A stretch of DNA of 10,005 nucleotides, from positions 1 through 10,005 of the forward strand of contig JAVBTG010000031.1 of NCBI GenBank assembly GCA_031556275.1, written 5' to 3'. This document shows, piece after piece, positions 1 to 6,028 of this stretch. This stretch comes from JAKPNF01 sp031556275. GTDB taxonomy: Bacteria > Verrucomicrobiota > Verrucomicrobiia > Opitutales > JAKPNF01. The translations under genes and the position numbers were made by a program. Position 1 is the first letter of the stretch; each line of letters starts with the position of its first letter. Under the pieces are notes generated by a model. The model searched no databases, was not told the origin of the DNA, and saw only the letters and a program-made list of their open reading frames with translations.

Positions 1-55
1 CACCCAAAAACTGGCCGAACAGCCGATGTGTTTTGAATTTGAAGACACAGCCTAG
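1..55. repeat. Dispersed palindromic repeat, copy 1 (cut by the window edge)
   Basis: This stretch matches the right half of the complete element at 9507-9668. Read on the minus strand, both contain ctaggctgtgt, then a variant of ttttaaattcaaa, then cacatcg, ctg, tcgg and a final tttt(t/c)gggtg, with a few substitutions and a short deletion near positions 14-16. Locally, 27-34 can pair with 42-49 (tgtgtttt against gaagacaca, one G-U in RNA). The other half of the element, if present, lies outside the window. It sits downstream of mdh, beyond the mdh terminator, and no coding sequence is visible. Confidence 0.6.
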
Positions 56-60
56 CTATT

Positions 61-102
61 GAGGCGCGAAAAAACGCGCCTCGTTTGGGGAGGCGCGTTT
101 TT
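61..102. terminator. Bidirectional intrinsic terminator downstream of mdh
   Basis: Positions 75-81 (cgcgcct) pair with 91-97 (aggcgcg) around a 9-nt loop. On the minus strand the stem is followed by six T (complement of 69-74), ending mdh transcripts. On the plus strand it is followed by five T (98-102), which could end a plus-strand gene left of the window. A third copy of the arm (gaggcgcg, 61-68) can pair with 75-82 instead across the A-run, so two mutually exclusive hairpins are possible. Confidence 0.75.
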
Positions 103-134
103 CAATGCGGCGGGCCGCATGTTGGGAAGAGTGC

Positions 135-1124
135 TTATTTAATCAGCTCGGCGACGTCGTCGGCTTCGGCCTGCAGCTCGGCGCAGGAGGCGTCGATCTT
201 GCCGCGGCTGTAGTCGTTCACGGGGACGTTCTGGACGACCTTCCAGTTCTGGCCATCCGAAACGATCGGCATCGAGATCATCAGACCCTTGGGGGTGTTG
301 TAGGAGCCGTCGGAGCACACCGCCACCGAGAACCAGTCGCCCGCCGGGGTCGGCGTGACGAGGGTGCGCAGGGTGTCGATCGCGCCGTTGGCGGCCGAAG
401 CGGCGGAGGAAAGACCGCGCGCCTTGATGATCGCCGCGCCGCGCTGTTGCACGGTCGGGATGAAGGTGTCCTTGAGCCAGGCCTCGTCCGCAATCACCTC
501 GGCGACGGGCTTGCCGTCGATCTTGGCGTTGTAGAAGTCGGGATACTGGGTGGAGGAGTGATTGCCCCAGATGGTCAGGTTGGTGACCTTGGAGACGTGG
601 ACGCCCGCCTTCTCGGCGAGCTGAGCCTTGGCGCGGTTTTCGTCCAGGCGGGTCATCGCGAAGAAGCGGTCTGCCGGAACGCCCTTCGCCGCGGCTTTGC
701 AAATAAGGGCGTTGGTGTTGCAGGGGTTGCCCACGACCAGCACGCGCACGTCGGCAGCGGCGTTTTTGGCGATCGCCTCGCCTTGGCCGACGAAAATCTT
801 GCCGTTGATGCCGAGCAAGTCCTTGCGCTCCATTCCGGCCTTGCGGGGCACGCTGCCCACGAGCAGACACCAGTTGACGTCCTTGAAACCCTCGTTCATG
901 TCGGTGGTGGCGACGATGTCGGAAAGCAGCGGGAACGCGCCGTCGTTAAGCTCCATCACCACGCCCTGCAGGGCGTTGATGGCGGGCGGAATCTCAATGA
1001 GATTCAACGCGACGGGCTGGTCGGGCCCGAAGACGTCGCCCGCGGCGATGCGGAAGATAAGGGAGTAGCCGATCTGACCGGCAGCGCCGGTCACGGCCAC
1101 GCGGATGGGTTTCTTGGTGGACAT
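135..1124 (-). CDS. mdh: Malate dehydrogenase, type 2 (cytosolic-like), NAD-dependent
   Basis: The product (329 residues) interconverts malate and oxaloacetate in the cytoplasm as the last step of the TCA cycle. The dinucleotide-binding loop GAAGQIG is at residues 13-19. The acidic residue ending the second strand is Glu44 in LIEIPPA, which favours NAD over NADP and resembles the Thermus enzyme. The substrate loop RKAGMERKDLL is at 94-104, VVGNPCNTNA at 130-139, TRLDENRAK at 158-166 (catalytic Asp161, substrate Arg164), and WGNHSST at 186-192 with the proton-accepting His189. Length is normal for this subfamily and all key residues are present. The ATG at 1122-1124 has ctaaacaaatctgacc before it and no Shine-Dalgarno motif. 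The gene is monocistronic: a hairpin terminator follows it, and HU is divergent 220 bp upstream. Function is secure by motif; cofactor preference is inferred. Confidence 0.96.
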   Translation of the reverse strand: MSTKKPIRVAVTGAAGQIGYSLIFRIAAGDVFGPDQPVALNLIEIPPAINALQGVVMELNDGAFPLLSDIVATTDMNEGFKDVNWCLLVGSVPRKAGMERKDLLGINGKIFVGQGEAIAKNAAADVRVLVVGNPCNTNALICKAAAKGVPADRFFAMTRLDENRAKAQLAEKAGVHVSKVTNLTIWGNHSSTQYPDFYNAKIDGKPVAEVIADEAWLKDTFIPTVQQRGAAIIKARGLSSAASAANGAIDTLRTLVTPTPAGDWFSVAVCSDGSYNTPKGLMISMPIVSDGQNWKVVQNVPVNDYSRGKIDASCAELQAEADDVAELIK

Positions 1125-1275
1125 GGTCAGATTTGTTTAGCAGGTGAAGGAACTGACAAAATAACGAAGGCTTCAAGTTAACAGTTTGAGGAACGCGGGG
1201 CAAGATGTCGTTTTCTTCTTTTTGATTTCTTTGCACACGGCACCACGAAAAACCGTTTTAGCATCAAGAAAAATG

Positions 1276-1304
1276 TTGACCATCCCTCAATAGGAGGGTG
1301 TTAT
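1276..1304 (+). promoter_or_regulatory. Putative sigma-70-type promoter of the HU gene
   Basis: A TTGACC -35 box (1276-1281) is separated by 17 bp from TGTTAT (1299-1304), a 4-of-6 match to the -10 consensus. Transcription would start near 1311, leaving a leader of about 34 nt. The spacer contains a short dyad, ccctc-aatag-gaggg (1284-1298), placed where a bound repressor would block polymerase. No transcript data support this; it is a motif call. Confidence 0.45.
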
Positions 1305-1344
1305 TCCCTTAGCCGGTAAATCCCTTAACCCCAAACCTATACCT

Positions 1345-1620
1345 ATGAATAAAGCACAGTTGGTCGTCGAAGTTCAAAAATGCCTCGGCAAGGATGTCTC
1401 CAAAGCCTGCGCCGAACGCGCGGTGGACGCGGTCATCGAGGGCATCAAAAAAGGCGTCAAAAAAGACAAGAATGTCCAACTCATCGGGTTTGGCACTTTT
1501 GCCGTCGCCGAACGCAAGGCTCGCATGGGCGTGAACCCGAAGACGGGCGAGAAGATCAAAATCAAGAAGTCCAAGACCGTCAAGTTCAAGGCGGGCGCGC
1601 AGCTCAAGCAGCTTGCCTAA
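1345..1620 (+). CDS. hup: HU-family histone-like DNA-binding protein
   Basis: This 91-residue basic protein belongs to the bacterial HU/IHF family, which forms dimers that bend and compact DNA in the nucleoid. The helical dimerisation part covers about residues 1-46, the family signature GFGTF lies at 48-52, and the DNA-embracing beta arm begins with RKARMGVNPKTGEKI (57-71). Pro65 in NPKTG is the expected intercalating proline. Length (about 90) and all landmarks fit HU better than IHF, which usually has longer tails. The central segment is very lysine-rich, as in HU. The ATG is preceded by a C-rich leader (accccaaacctatacct) without a Shine-Dalgarno motif. The gene has its own putative promoter and terminator, so it is probably monocistronic. 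Two cysteines (13 and 22) are unremarkable extras. Confidence 0.95.
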   Translation: MNKAQLVVEVQKCLGKDVSKACAERAVDAVIEGIKKGVKKDKNVQLIGFGTFAVAERKARMGVNPKTGEKIKIKKSKTVKFKAGAQLKQLA

Positions 1621-1638
1621 TTCAGTCCTTTCCAAAAC

Positions 1639-1675
1639 AAAAACGGCCGCCTTCAAAAAAAGCGGCCGTTTTTTT
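1639..1675 (+). terminator. Intrinsic terminator of the HU gene
   Basis: A perfect stem of at least 10 bp (aaacggccgc at 1641-1650 with gcggccgttt at 1662-1671) extends through flanking A/T pairs. It encloses an 11-nt loop and runs into a run of T ending at 1675. It begins 18 bp after the HU stop codon. The A-run on the 5' side also gives the minus strand a T-run, so it could act in both directions. Confidence 0.85.
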
Positions 1676-1753
1676 ATGCCCTGCTCTGAACCGAATGCCA
1701 GCCTAAACACACGGCCCCATAAAATAACGCCAGCCCCGAATCACCAACCCGCC

Positions 1754-1964
1754 GATCCTTGGGAGCTATTTTTTCGCAAGACAAGGCGCAAAAAAAATCC
1801 CGGACGAGATTGGGCGTGCGCTGAACGCGCACGGTCCTTCGGACTGCGCCTAATCGGCGCCCCCGCTCCGCGCGCTTATAAATAGCGCGCTCCAGACCTA
1901 ACGGTCATCTCGGTCGGGATTTTTTGCAGCAACGCAGTATTGCGGAAAAATAGCCCCAAGGATC
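1754..1964. repeat. 211-bp branched imperfect palindrome (MITE-like element or structured RNA)
   Basis: The non-coding gap between the convergent HU and 586-codon genes is almost entirely self-complementary. Outer arms 1754-1779 and 1940-1964 share gatccttggg, ctattttt and cgcaa, differing by one indel and one or two substitutions. A second block pairs 1788-1810 with 1907-1927 (gcaaaaa, atcccg, cgagat in common). Inside, 1808-1816 pairs with 1847-1855 (8 of 9) and encloses two hairpins: gtgcgc/gcgcac (1816-1832) and gtcc/ggac (1834-1844). Another perfect 7-bp hairpin with loop tataaat lies at 1870-1890. The right arm overlaps the stop codon of the neighbouring gene by two bases. No open reading frame or clear target-site duplication is visible. 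Alternatives are a transposon-derived MITE, a bidirectional termination structure or a small RNA. The remaining gap at 1676-1753 holds nothing I recognise. Confidence 0.7.
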
Positions 1965-3723
1965 ACTCGTCGGCGAAGCGGATGTCCGGCTCGAACTCTA
2001 CCGTAAGGCGGTATTGCTGCCCCGGGCGCATCACGAGCGGGTGCGTGCGCTGGAGGACTTGGAGGTAATTGATGTTGCCCCAATAGCCACGGTAGGCGGG
2101 GTCGTTGACGACGTCTTCGATATCGGCCCAGACGGCCTGGAAGTCGTCCTTCACGACCGCCGCGCGCAGGCTTTCCGCGCCGAGGCAAAAGGTCGTGCCG
2201 CTGCGGTAATGCGAGTGCGGAACGCCCAAGGGCATCACGAAGCGCATTTTTTCGAGCTGGATCTGGGTTTTGACCTGATAGACGAATTCACCCGTGATCT
2301 TGCCGCCGCTGAATGTCCAGTTCACTTTGCACGAGCCGATGCCGTTGACGATTTCCTCGTCTTTGGTGATGAGTTCGGGCTGCTCGTAGCGGAAGAAGAA
2401 GGAGTTGCGCAGGCCTAGGCCCGACACGCAGCGCTTGCCGTAGAAGGAGGGCACAAAGGCTTTGTCGCCGAAGGTGAGTTCGGGCTGGAAAGCCGGCAGG
2501 TATTTGTTGACGGGCCAGTCGAAGATGCCGGGAGCGTGCGGGAACGCGAGCGAGTCGCTGGTGTGATAGTCGCCACCGCTGATGAGCGGGATTTGCACCT
2601 GCAGGCCGCTAGCGCTGTCCTGATAAAGGAAAAGGCCCTGATCCTTTTTCTGGCGCTGGTCGAAAATGACCCAGCGGCCCGTCGTCTTGGAGGGGGCGTA
2701 TTTGGCGGCGGAAAGGTCCCCGCCGATCGTGCGGGCCAAGCGGGCCCACTGGCACAGGTAGCGCGCGCCGTCGAAATTGGCCATGCGGGAGGTGTGGTTC
2801 TCGCTGGTGTCGCGCTCGGCGTCGCGTATGACGAGCACGCCGTTTTCCTGGTCGAGGTAGGAGACGAAGAAGAACTGGAACAGGCGGCGCAGGATGTCGA
2901 GGTACATCGGTTTTTGTTCCTCGGAGATCCAGCCGTCGCGCAGGCTTTGCAGGATCAGGCTGATGCAGTGCATCTGTCCGTACGCGCCCAAGCCGCGGCC
3001 GAAGCTCCAACCGAGGCCGTCTTGGCGGACGAGGTCGGGCAGCAGGCGCAGCAATTTTTCCGCGTAGGTGCGCAGGCTCGGGAGCTTGCGGTCGCGCAAA
3101 TGGATGTTGGCGTGCAGCTGGAGCGCCGGGCGGATGAACACGAAGTTCATCACCCCGTAAATGTCGAACTGGCCGCCGAGGCCCTGCGGGTGGTCGTCGC
3201 AGTAGCCCCCCGTGCTGTACTGCTGAATGCGCTCGATGAAGCGGTCGATCAGCTTGCCCGTCTCGTCCTTTTTGGAAAGGCCCACGCTGAAACGCGCGAC
3301 GCTCTTGGCGATGTTGAAGGCCTGAAAATGGTTGTCGTAATCGCTGCGGGCGAGCAGACCCTTGTCGAGGTTCTCGCGCGTCGTGTCGAGCAGGCGCTCC
3401 CAGACGGGGTTGCGGTCTTTGGCGACGCCAAAGGAAAGCAGGCCGAGGGCCGAATAGGCCAAACCGTTCTCGCTCATCTCGGGGGCGAACGCCTGGCAGG
3501 TGATGGCGCGGGCCGTCAGGTCGATCAGGTCGTACTTGCCCAGATAAGTCTCGCCCGTGGCGCGGTGGAATTCGCCGATGGCCTGGGCGGCGTGGCCCGG
3601 CTCGTCGGCGCGCATGTTTTCGCCCGGGATGGGGGAGACGGAACCGTCTTCGTTGATCGCTTCGAGGTTTCGGCTCAAGATGGCGCGAGCCATATCGAGG
3701 CACTGGTTGGCGAAATTATGCAT
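1963..3723 (-). CDS. Unassigned 586-residue protein, possible alpha/alpha-toroid glycan-active enzyme
   Basis: I do not recognise this protein with confidence. Residues 1 to about 340 look predominantly helical, with repeated amphipathic segments. They include conserved-looking Gly/aromatic patches: DDHPQGLGGQFDIYG (176-190), GLGWSFGRGLGAYGQ (236-250) and NHTSRMANFDGARYL (309-323). Residues about 345-586 look beta-rich (WVIFDQ, GLFLYQDS, YRLTVEFEPD). A helical toroid followed by a beta-sandwich is the plan of heparinase/alginate-lyase-like and related glycan enzymes, so that class is the best guess. There is no signal peptide or membrane segment, suggesting a cytoplasmic protein. Coding is supported by length, uniform composition and protein-like patterning. 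The ATG at 3721-3723 lacks a Shine-Dalgarno motif and is preceded within 3 bp by a repeat-like sequence. rho ends 91 bp upstream on the same strand. A TTGACT at 3778-3783 (minus) could be a -35 box, but I see no good -10. Confidence 0.85.
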   Translation of the reverse strand: MHNFANQCLDMARAILSRNLEAINEDGSVSPIPGENMRADEPGHAAQAIGEFHRATGETYLGKYDLIDLTARAITCQAFAPEMSENGLAYSALGLLSFGVAKDRNPVWERLLDTTRENLDKGLLARSDYDNHFQAFNIAKSVARFSVGLSKKDETGKLIDRFIERIQQYSTGGYCDDHPQGLGGQFDIYGVMNFVFIRPALQLHANIHLRDRKLPSLRTYAEKLLRLLPDLVRQDGLGWSFGRGLGAYGQMHCISLILQSLRDGWISEEQKPMYLDILRRLFQFFFVSYLDQENGVLVIRDAERDTSENHTSRMANFDGARYLCQWARLARTIGGDLSAAKYAPSKTTGRWVIFDQRQKKDQGLFLYQDSASGLQVQIPLISGGDYHTSDSLAFPHAPGIFDWPVNKYLPAFQPELTFGDKAFVPSFYGKRCVSGLGLRNSFFFRYEQPELITKDEEIVNGIGSCKVNWTFSGGKITGEFVYQVKTQIQLEKMRFVMPLGVPHSHYRSGTTFCLGAESLRAAVVKDDFQAVWADIEDVVNDPAYRGYWGNINYLQVLQRTHPLVMRPGQQYRLTVEFEPDIRFADE

Positions 3724-3726
3724 GCC

Positions 3727-3742
3727 GCTGTGTTTTAAATTC
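3727..3742. repeat. Partial match to the end of the dispersed repeat, next to a start codon
   Basis: gctgtgttttaaattc differs by one missing T from gctgtgtttttaaattc, the terminal sequence of the complete element (minus strand, 9650-9665). Read on the minus strand it forms most of the leader directly before the 586-codon gene's ATG, just as the other end of the complete element directly precedes the menA ATG. It is short and AT-rich, so chance or a shared leader motif remains possible. Confidence 0.35.
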
Positions 3743-3814
3743 GTGTAAAGATTTTTTTTCGCGTTTTATGGGGCGAAAGTCAACAGGATTAACTTTTTAG
3801 GAGGGGAAATTTTC

Positions 3815-4951
3815 TCAGGAACTGGAAAGCAAACGGACGAATTCCTGATTGGTTTTGGTCTGGCCCAAGCGGGCGACGAGCGTTTCGGTGGCGTCCTCGA
3901 TTTTGGCCCCCGCCATGGCGCGGCGCAAAAAGTGCGAGGCTTGGAGCGTCTTTTCGTCCATGATCAGCTCCTCCTTGCGCGTGCCGGAGGCCGCGAGGTT
4001 GATCGCGGGCCAGATGCGCAGTTCGGCCGCCTTGCGGTCGAGCACCATCTCCATGTTGCCCGTGCCTTTGAATTCCTGAAAAATCAGATCGTCCATGCGC
4101 GAGCCCGTCTCGATGAGGGCGGAAGCGATGATCGTGAGGGATCCCCCGTCCTCGGTGTTGCGGGCGGCGGAGAAGATTTGGCGCGGCTTTTCCAAGGCGC
4201 GCACGTCCAAACCGCCCGTCATCGTGCGTCCCGATGTGCCGCGGGCGGCGTTGTGGGCGCGGGCCAAGCGGGTAATGGAGTCGATCAAAAGCACGACGTC
4301 TTTACCCACTTCGACCAAACGCTTGGCGCGCTCGATCGCCATATCGGCAACGCGCAGATGGTTCTCGACGTCCTCGTCGTTGGAGGAGGCGAAGAGCTCC
4401 GTTTCGGGCAGTTCGCGGCGAAAATCCGTCACTTCCTCGGGGCGCTCATCCACCAGCAGCACCATCACGTGGCACTCGGGGTGGTTTTCCAGCACGCCGT
4501 GGGCGATGTCTTTGAGGAGCGTCGTTTTGCCCGTGCGCGGTGGGGCCACGATCAGGCCGCGCTGGCCTTTGCCGACGGGGCAAAACAAGTCGATCACGCG
4601 GGTCGTCAGGCGTCCGTCCTTGGTTTCCAGACGCAGCTGTTTGTCGGGCGTGATCGTCAAAAGCTGGGTGAAATCGGGCTTTTTGCGGCGCTCCTCCAAG
4701 GACAGGCCGTCGACCGTCTCGATGAAACGGACTTTCGGGTTCGAAAAACGCTCGTCGTGCAGCGCCTTGGCGACGATGAAGCTGCCGCGCTTGAGCTTAA
4801 AACGGTGCATAAGCTCTTGCGGCACAAAAGGATCGCTCATGCGGGTTTTGCCATTGCGGTGCAAGTCCAAAAGCTGCCCGGCCTTGTTTTTATCCGGCTC
4901 CAGGACGCCCTGCACCTCGACCTGCGGACGGGGGGTGATGTTCTCGCTCAT
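3815..4951 (-). CDS. rho: Transcription termination factor Rho with a short, divergent N-terminus
   Basis: Rho is a hexameric RNA-dependent ATPase that translocates along nascent RNA and terminates transcription. The 378-residue product has the full motor: Walker A APPRTGKT (136-143), catalytic-glutamate region VDERPEEV (168-175), Walker B VVLLIDS (219-225, Asp224), Q-loop region around TGGLDVRAL (245-253), R-loop ETGSRMDDLI (281-290) and the arginine-finger motif SGTRKEEL (322-329, Arg325). It is about 40 residues shorter than the E. coli protein because the N-terminal helical domain is missing. The cold-shock-like RNA-binding domain starts at GVLE (15) and aligns without gaps to E. coli, but GFGFLR is replaced by KAGQLL (23-28), losing both aromatic RNA-stacking residues. 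Asp40 (E. coli Asp78) is kept. The ATG (4949-4951) has no Shine-Dalgarno motif. The gene is divergent from the pseudopilin operon and possibly upstream of the 586-codon gene in one transcript. Identity is certain; the RNA-binding consequence is inferred. Confidence 0.97.
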   Translation of the reverse strand: MSENITPRPQVEVQGVLEPDKNKAGQLLDLHRNGKTRMSDPFVPQELMHRFKLKRGSFIVAKALHDERFSNPKVRFIETVDGLSLEERRKKPDFTQLLTITPDKQLRLETKDGRLTTRVIDLFCPVGKGQRGLIVAPPRTGKTTLLKDIAHGVLENHPECHVMVLLVDERPEEVTDFRRELPETELFASSNDEDVENHLRVADMAIERAKRLVEVGKDVVLLIDSITRLARAHNAARGTSGRTMTGGLDVRALEKPRQIFSAARNTEDGGSLTIIASALIETGSRMDDLIFQEFKGTGNMEMVLDRKAAELRIWPAINLAASGTRKEELIMDEKTLQASHFLRRAMAGAKIEDATETLVARLGQTKTNQEFVRLLSSS

Positions 4952-5011
4952 TAGAATCTAAACAGAAAAATACAAAAGAAACGGCCTTACATGAACCGTA
5001 GGGTGTGTGAA

Positions 5012-5047
5012 AATTAAAACCGACCGGACGGCCGATGTGTTTGAATG
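5012..5047. repeat. Dispersed palindromic repeat, copy 2 (degenerate) in the rho leader
   Basis: The core cgaccggacggccgatgtg, followed by tttgaat (5021-5046), matches cgaccgagcagtcgatgtg plus tttgaat of the element at 9507-9668, with a looser match (gaaaattaaaa against gaaaatggcttaa) to its left. The aaaaacacagcctag end is absent here. Locally gtttg can pair with caaac across a 6-nt loop. It lies 60-95 bp upstream of the rho start codon, so it may be in the rho 5' leader. Confidence 0.5.
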
Positions 5048-5268
5048 CCCAAACGCACCCGACCCTCGAATAACATTAAAAAAACGCCGCAACGCTGACG
5101 CGCTCGCACCTTAAAAAAACGGACCCCTTTAAAAAAAACGCCCGTATCATGGGCTTCATTCGGCGGGGAAAACCTCTCGCGCGCACCGCGCGGCGTGTTA
5201 GGAAAGACAATTAAAAAAGCCTTTTCGCTTTGCAAGAACAAAAAAAATGAAACAAATCCCGTCCCCCA
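5048..5268. other. AT-tract-rich non-coding stretch between rho and the pseudopilin operon
   Basis: No convincing gene lies here. The stretch carries five A-tracts of 6-8 bases (5078-5084, 5113-5119, 5131-5138, 5213-5218, 5240-5247), all on the plus strand, separated by GC-rich segments such as gcgcgcaccgcgcgg. A small hairpin (aaagc/gcttt) sits near 5216-5232. Such tracts upstream of a promoter can bend DNA or act as UP elements. A minus-strand open frame across it is low complexity and depends on those A-runs, so I do not call it a gene. Confidence 0.5.
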
Positions 5269-5297
5269 TTGACATATAAAACGGTATTGTGCACACT
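5269..5297 (+). promoter_or_regulatory. Putative promoter and 8-bp palindrome of the pseudopilin operon
   Basis: A consensus TTGACA lies at 5269-5274. A 17-bp spacer leads to CACACT (5292-5297), a weak 3-of-6 match to the -10 box. The perfect palindrome tgtgcaca (5288-5295) overlaps the -10 position, where a dimeric regulator could act. The predicted start near 5303 leaves a leader of about 60 nt. The -35 is strong but the -10 is poor, so activation by a regulator is possible. Confidence 0.4.
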
Positions 5298-5308
5298 GAG
5301 AGCTTGTC

Positions 5309-5330
5309 CGTCCGGCATTACGCCCGGACG
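5309..5330 (+). other. Leader hairpin of the pseudopilin operon
   Basis: cgtccgg (5309-5315) pairs perfectly with ccggacg (5324-5330) around the loop cattacgc, followed by tttcccc. If transcription starts near 5303, the hairpin is at the very 5' end of the message, a position typical of mRNA-stabilising stem-loops. The T-run is too short for a convincing terminator. It ends 32 bp before the first start codon. Confidence 0.5.
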
Positions 5331-5362
5331 TTTCCCCAATTCACCCGCACCCCTTTCTCCCT

Positions 5363-6007
5363 ATGACGTCTCTTACCCAACACCCCCGGAGCCGCAAAGG
5401 CTTCACCCTGGTAGAACTGCTCACGGTCGTGGCCATTATCGGCATCCTCGCGGGCATCCTGATCCCGACGGTCGGCGCGGCGATGAAATCCGCCAAAAAA
5501 GCCAAAGGCCGCAACCAGATGCGCCAATACGCCGTGGCCATTCAGAATTACAAGGCCGAGTACGGCTATTATCCGCCAGTGGGCCAGCTTAACAGCACCG
5601 GAAGGGCCACGCTGGACAACACGAACGACTCGCAGGACTTCATCATGGCCATGTCCGGCCGCGACTACCAGGGCAACGCCCTCAGCGCCGCGCAGCGCAA
5701 AAAACTCAACCCCAAGGCCATACCCTTCTGCACCTTCAGCGAGCAGGAGTTTTACGTCGACGAATATTCGGGTGAAATCACCGAAAACCAGCTCGCCGAC
5801 CCCTTTGGCAACAAGGAGATCAACATCCGAACGGAGTCCGGCTCGCGCATCGGTGTTGTGACGGGCCTAAGCATCACCACCGCGCGCAACAGAACCAGCG
5901 CCAATTACACGGAAGTGCGCGCGCCCGTCGTGGTTTACACCCTTTTCGACACCGCCAACCAGGAAGCCAAGCGCAAAGGCTTTGAATCGTTGCTGAGCTG
6001 GGAATAA
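5363..6007 (+). CDS. GspG-like major pseudopilin
   Basis: This 214-residue prepilin has the type IV pilin/type II secretion N-terminal signature: a basic leader ending RSRKG13, a cleavage site before Phe14, FTLVE with Glu18 at mature position 5, and a hydrophobic helix to about residue 38. It would be cut and N-methylated by a prepilin peptidase and assembled into a short pilus at the inner membrane. After the helix come the lysine-rich SAKKAKGR, the GspG-like NYKAEYGYYPP (62-72) and DPFGN (146-150), the calcium-loop region of major pseudopilins. An insert with RKKLNPKAIPF (112-122) resembles pseudopilins of Verrucomicrobiota and Planctomycetota. The protein is longer than classical GspG (about 140). 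The ATG follows a pyrimidine-rich leader (cccctttctccct) with no Shine-Dalgarno motif. It is the first gene of a four-gene operon, 21 bp before the next. Confidence 0.9.
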   Translation: MTSLTQHPRSRKGFTLVELLTVVAIIGILAGILIPTVGAAMKSAKKAKGRNQMRQYAVAIQNYKAEYGYYPPVGQLNSTGRATLDNTNDSQDFIMAMSGRDYQGNALSAAQRKKLNPKAIPFCTFSEQEFYVDEYSGEITENQLADPFGNKEINIRTESGSRIGVVTGLSITTARNRTSANYTEVRAPVVVYTLFDTANQEAKRKGFESLLSWE

Positions 6008-6028
6008 CCCGCCGTCACGTCACCCCCC

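Noticed and set aside
105..1181. Plus-strand open frame of 358 codons opposite mdh
   Set aside because: It mirrors mdh, shows low-complexity Gly/Val/Asp/His-rich composition and no recognisable domain, and the mdh frame is unambiguous.
1808..1855. Possible tRNA because of the branched fold
   Set aside because: There is no T-loop gttcga-type sequence, no anticodon stem of the right size and no acceptor end; the fold is part of a larger palindrome.
2536..3738. Plus-strand open frame of 400 codons opposite the 586-codon gene
   Set aside because: Antisense shadow in a GC-rich gene, rich in Ala, Val, Glu and Arg without fold-like patterning. The minus-strand frame is longer and protein-like.
3755..3783. 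Promoter for the 586-codon gene from TTGACT on the minus strand
   Set aside because: The -35-like box is present, but the sequence 17 bp downstream is gaaaaa, not a credible -10.
3932..4961. Plus-strand open frames opposite rho
   Set aside because: rho is certain by its ATPase motifs; the opposite frames are compositional shadows.
5014..5241. Minus-strand open frame of 75 codons in the rho-pseudopilin gap
   Set aside because: It is built from repeat copy 2 and A-tracts read as Phe/Lys runs, has no Shine-Dalgarno or promoter support and no recognisable motif.
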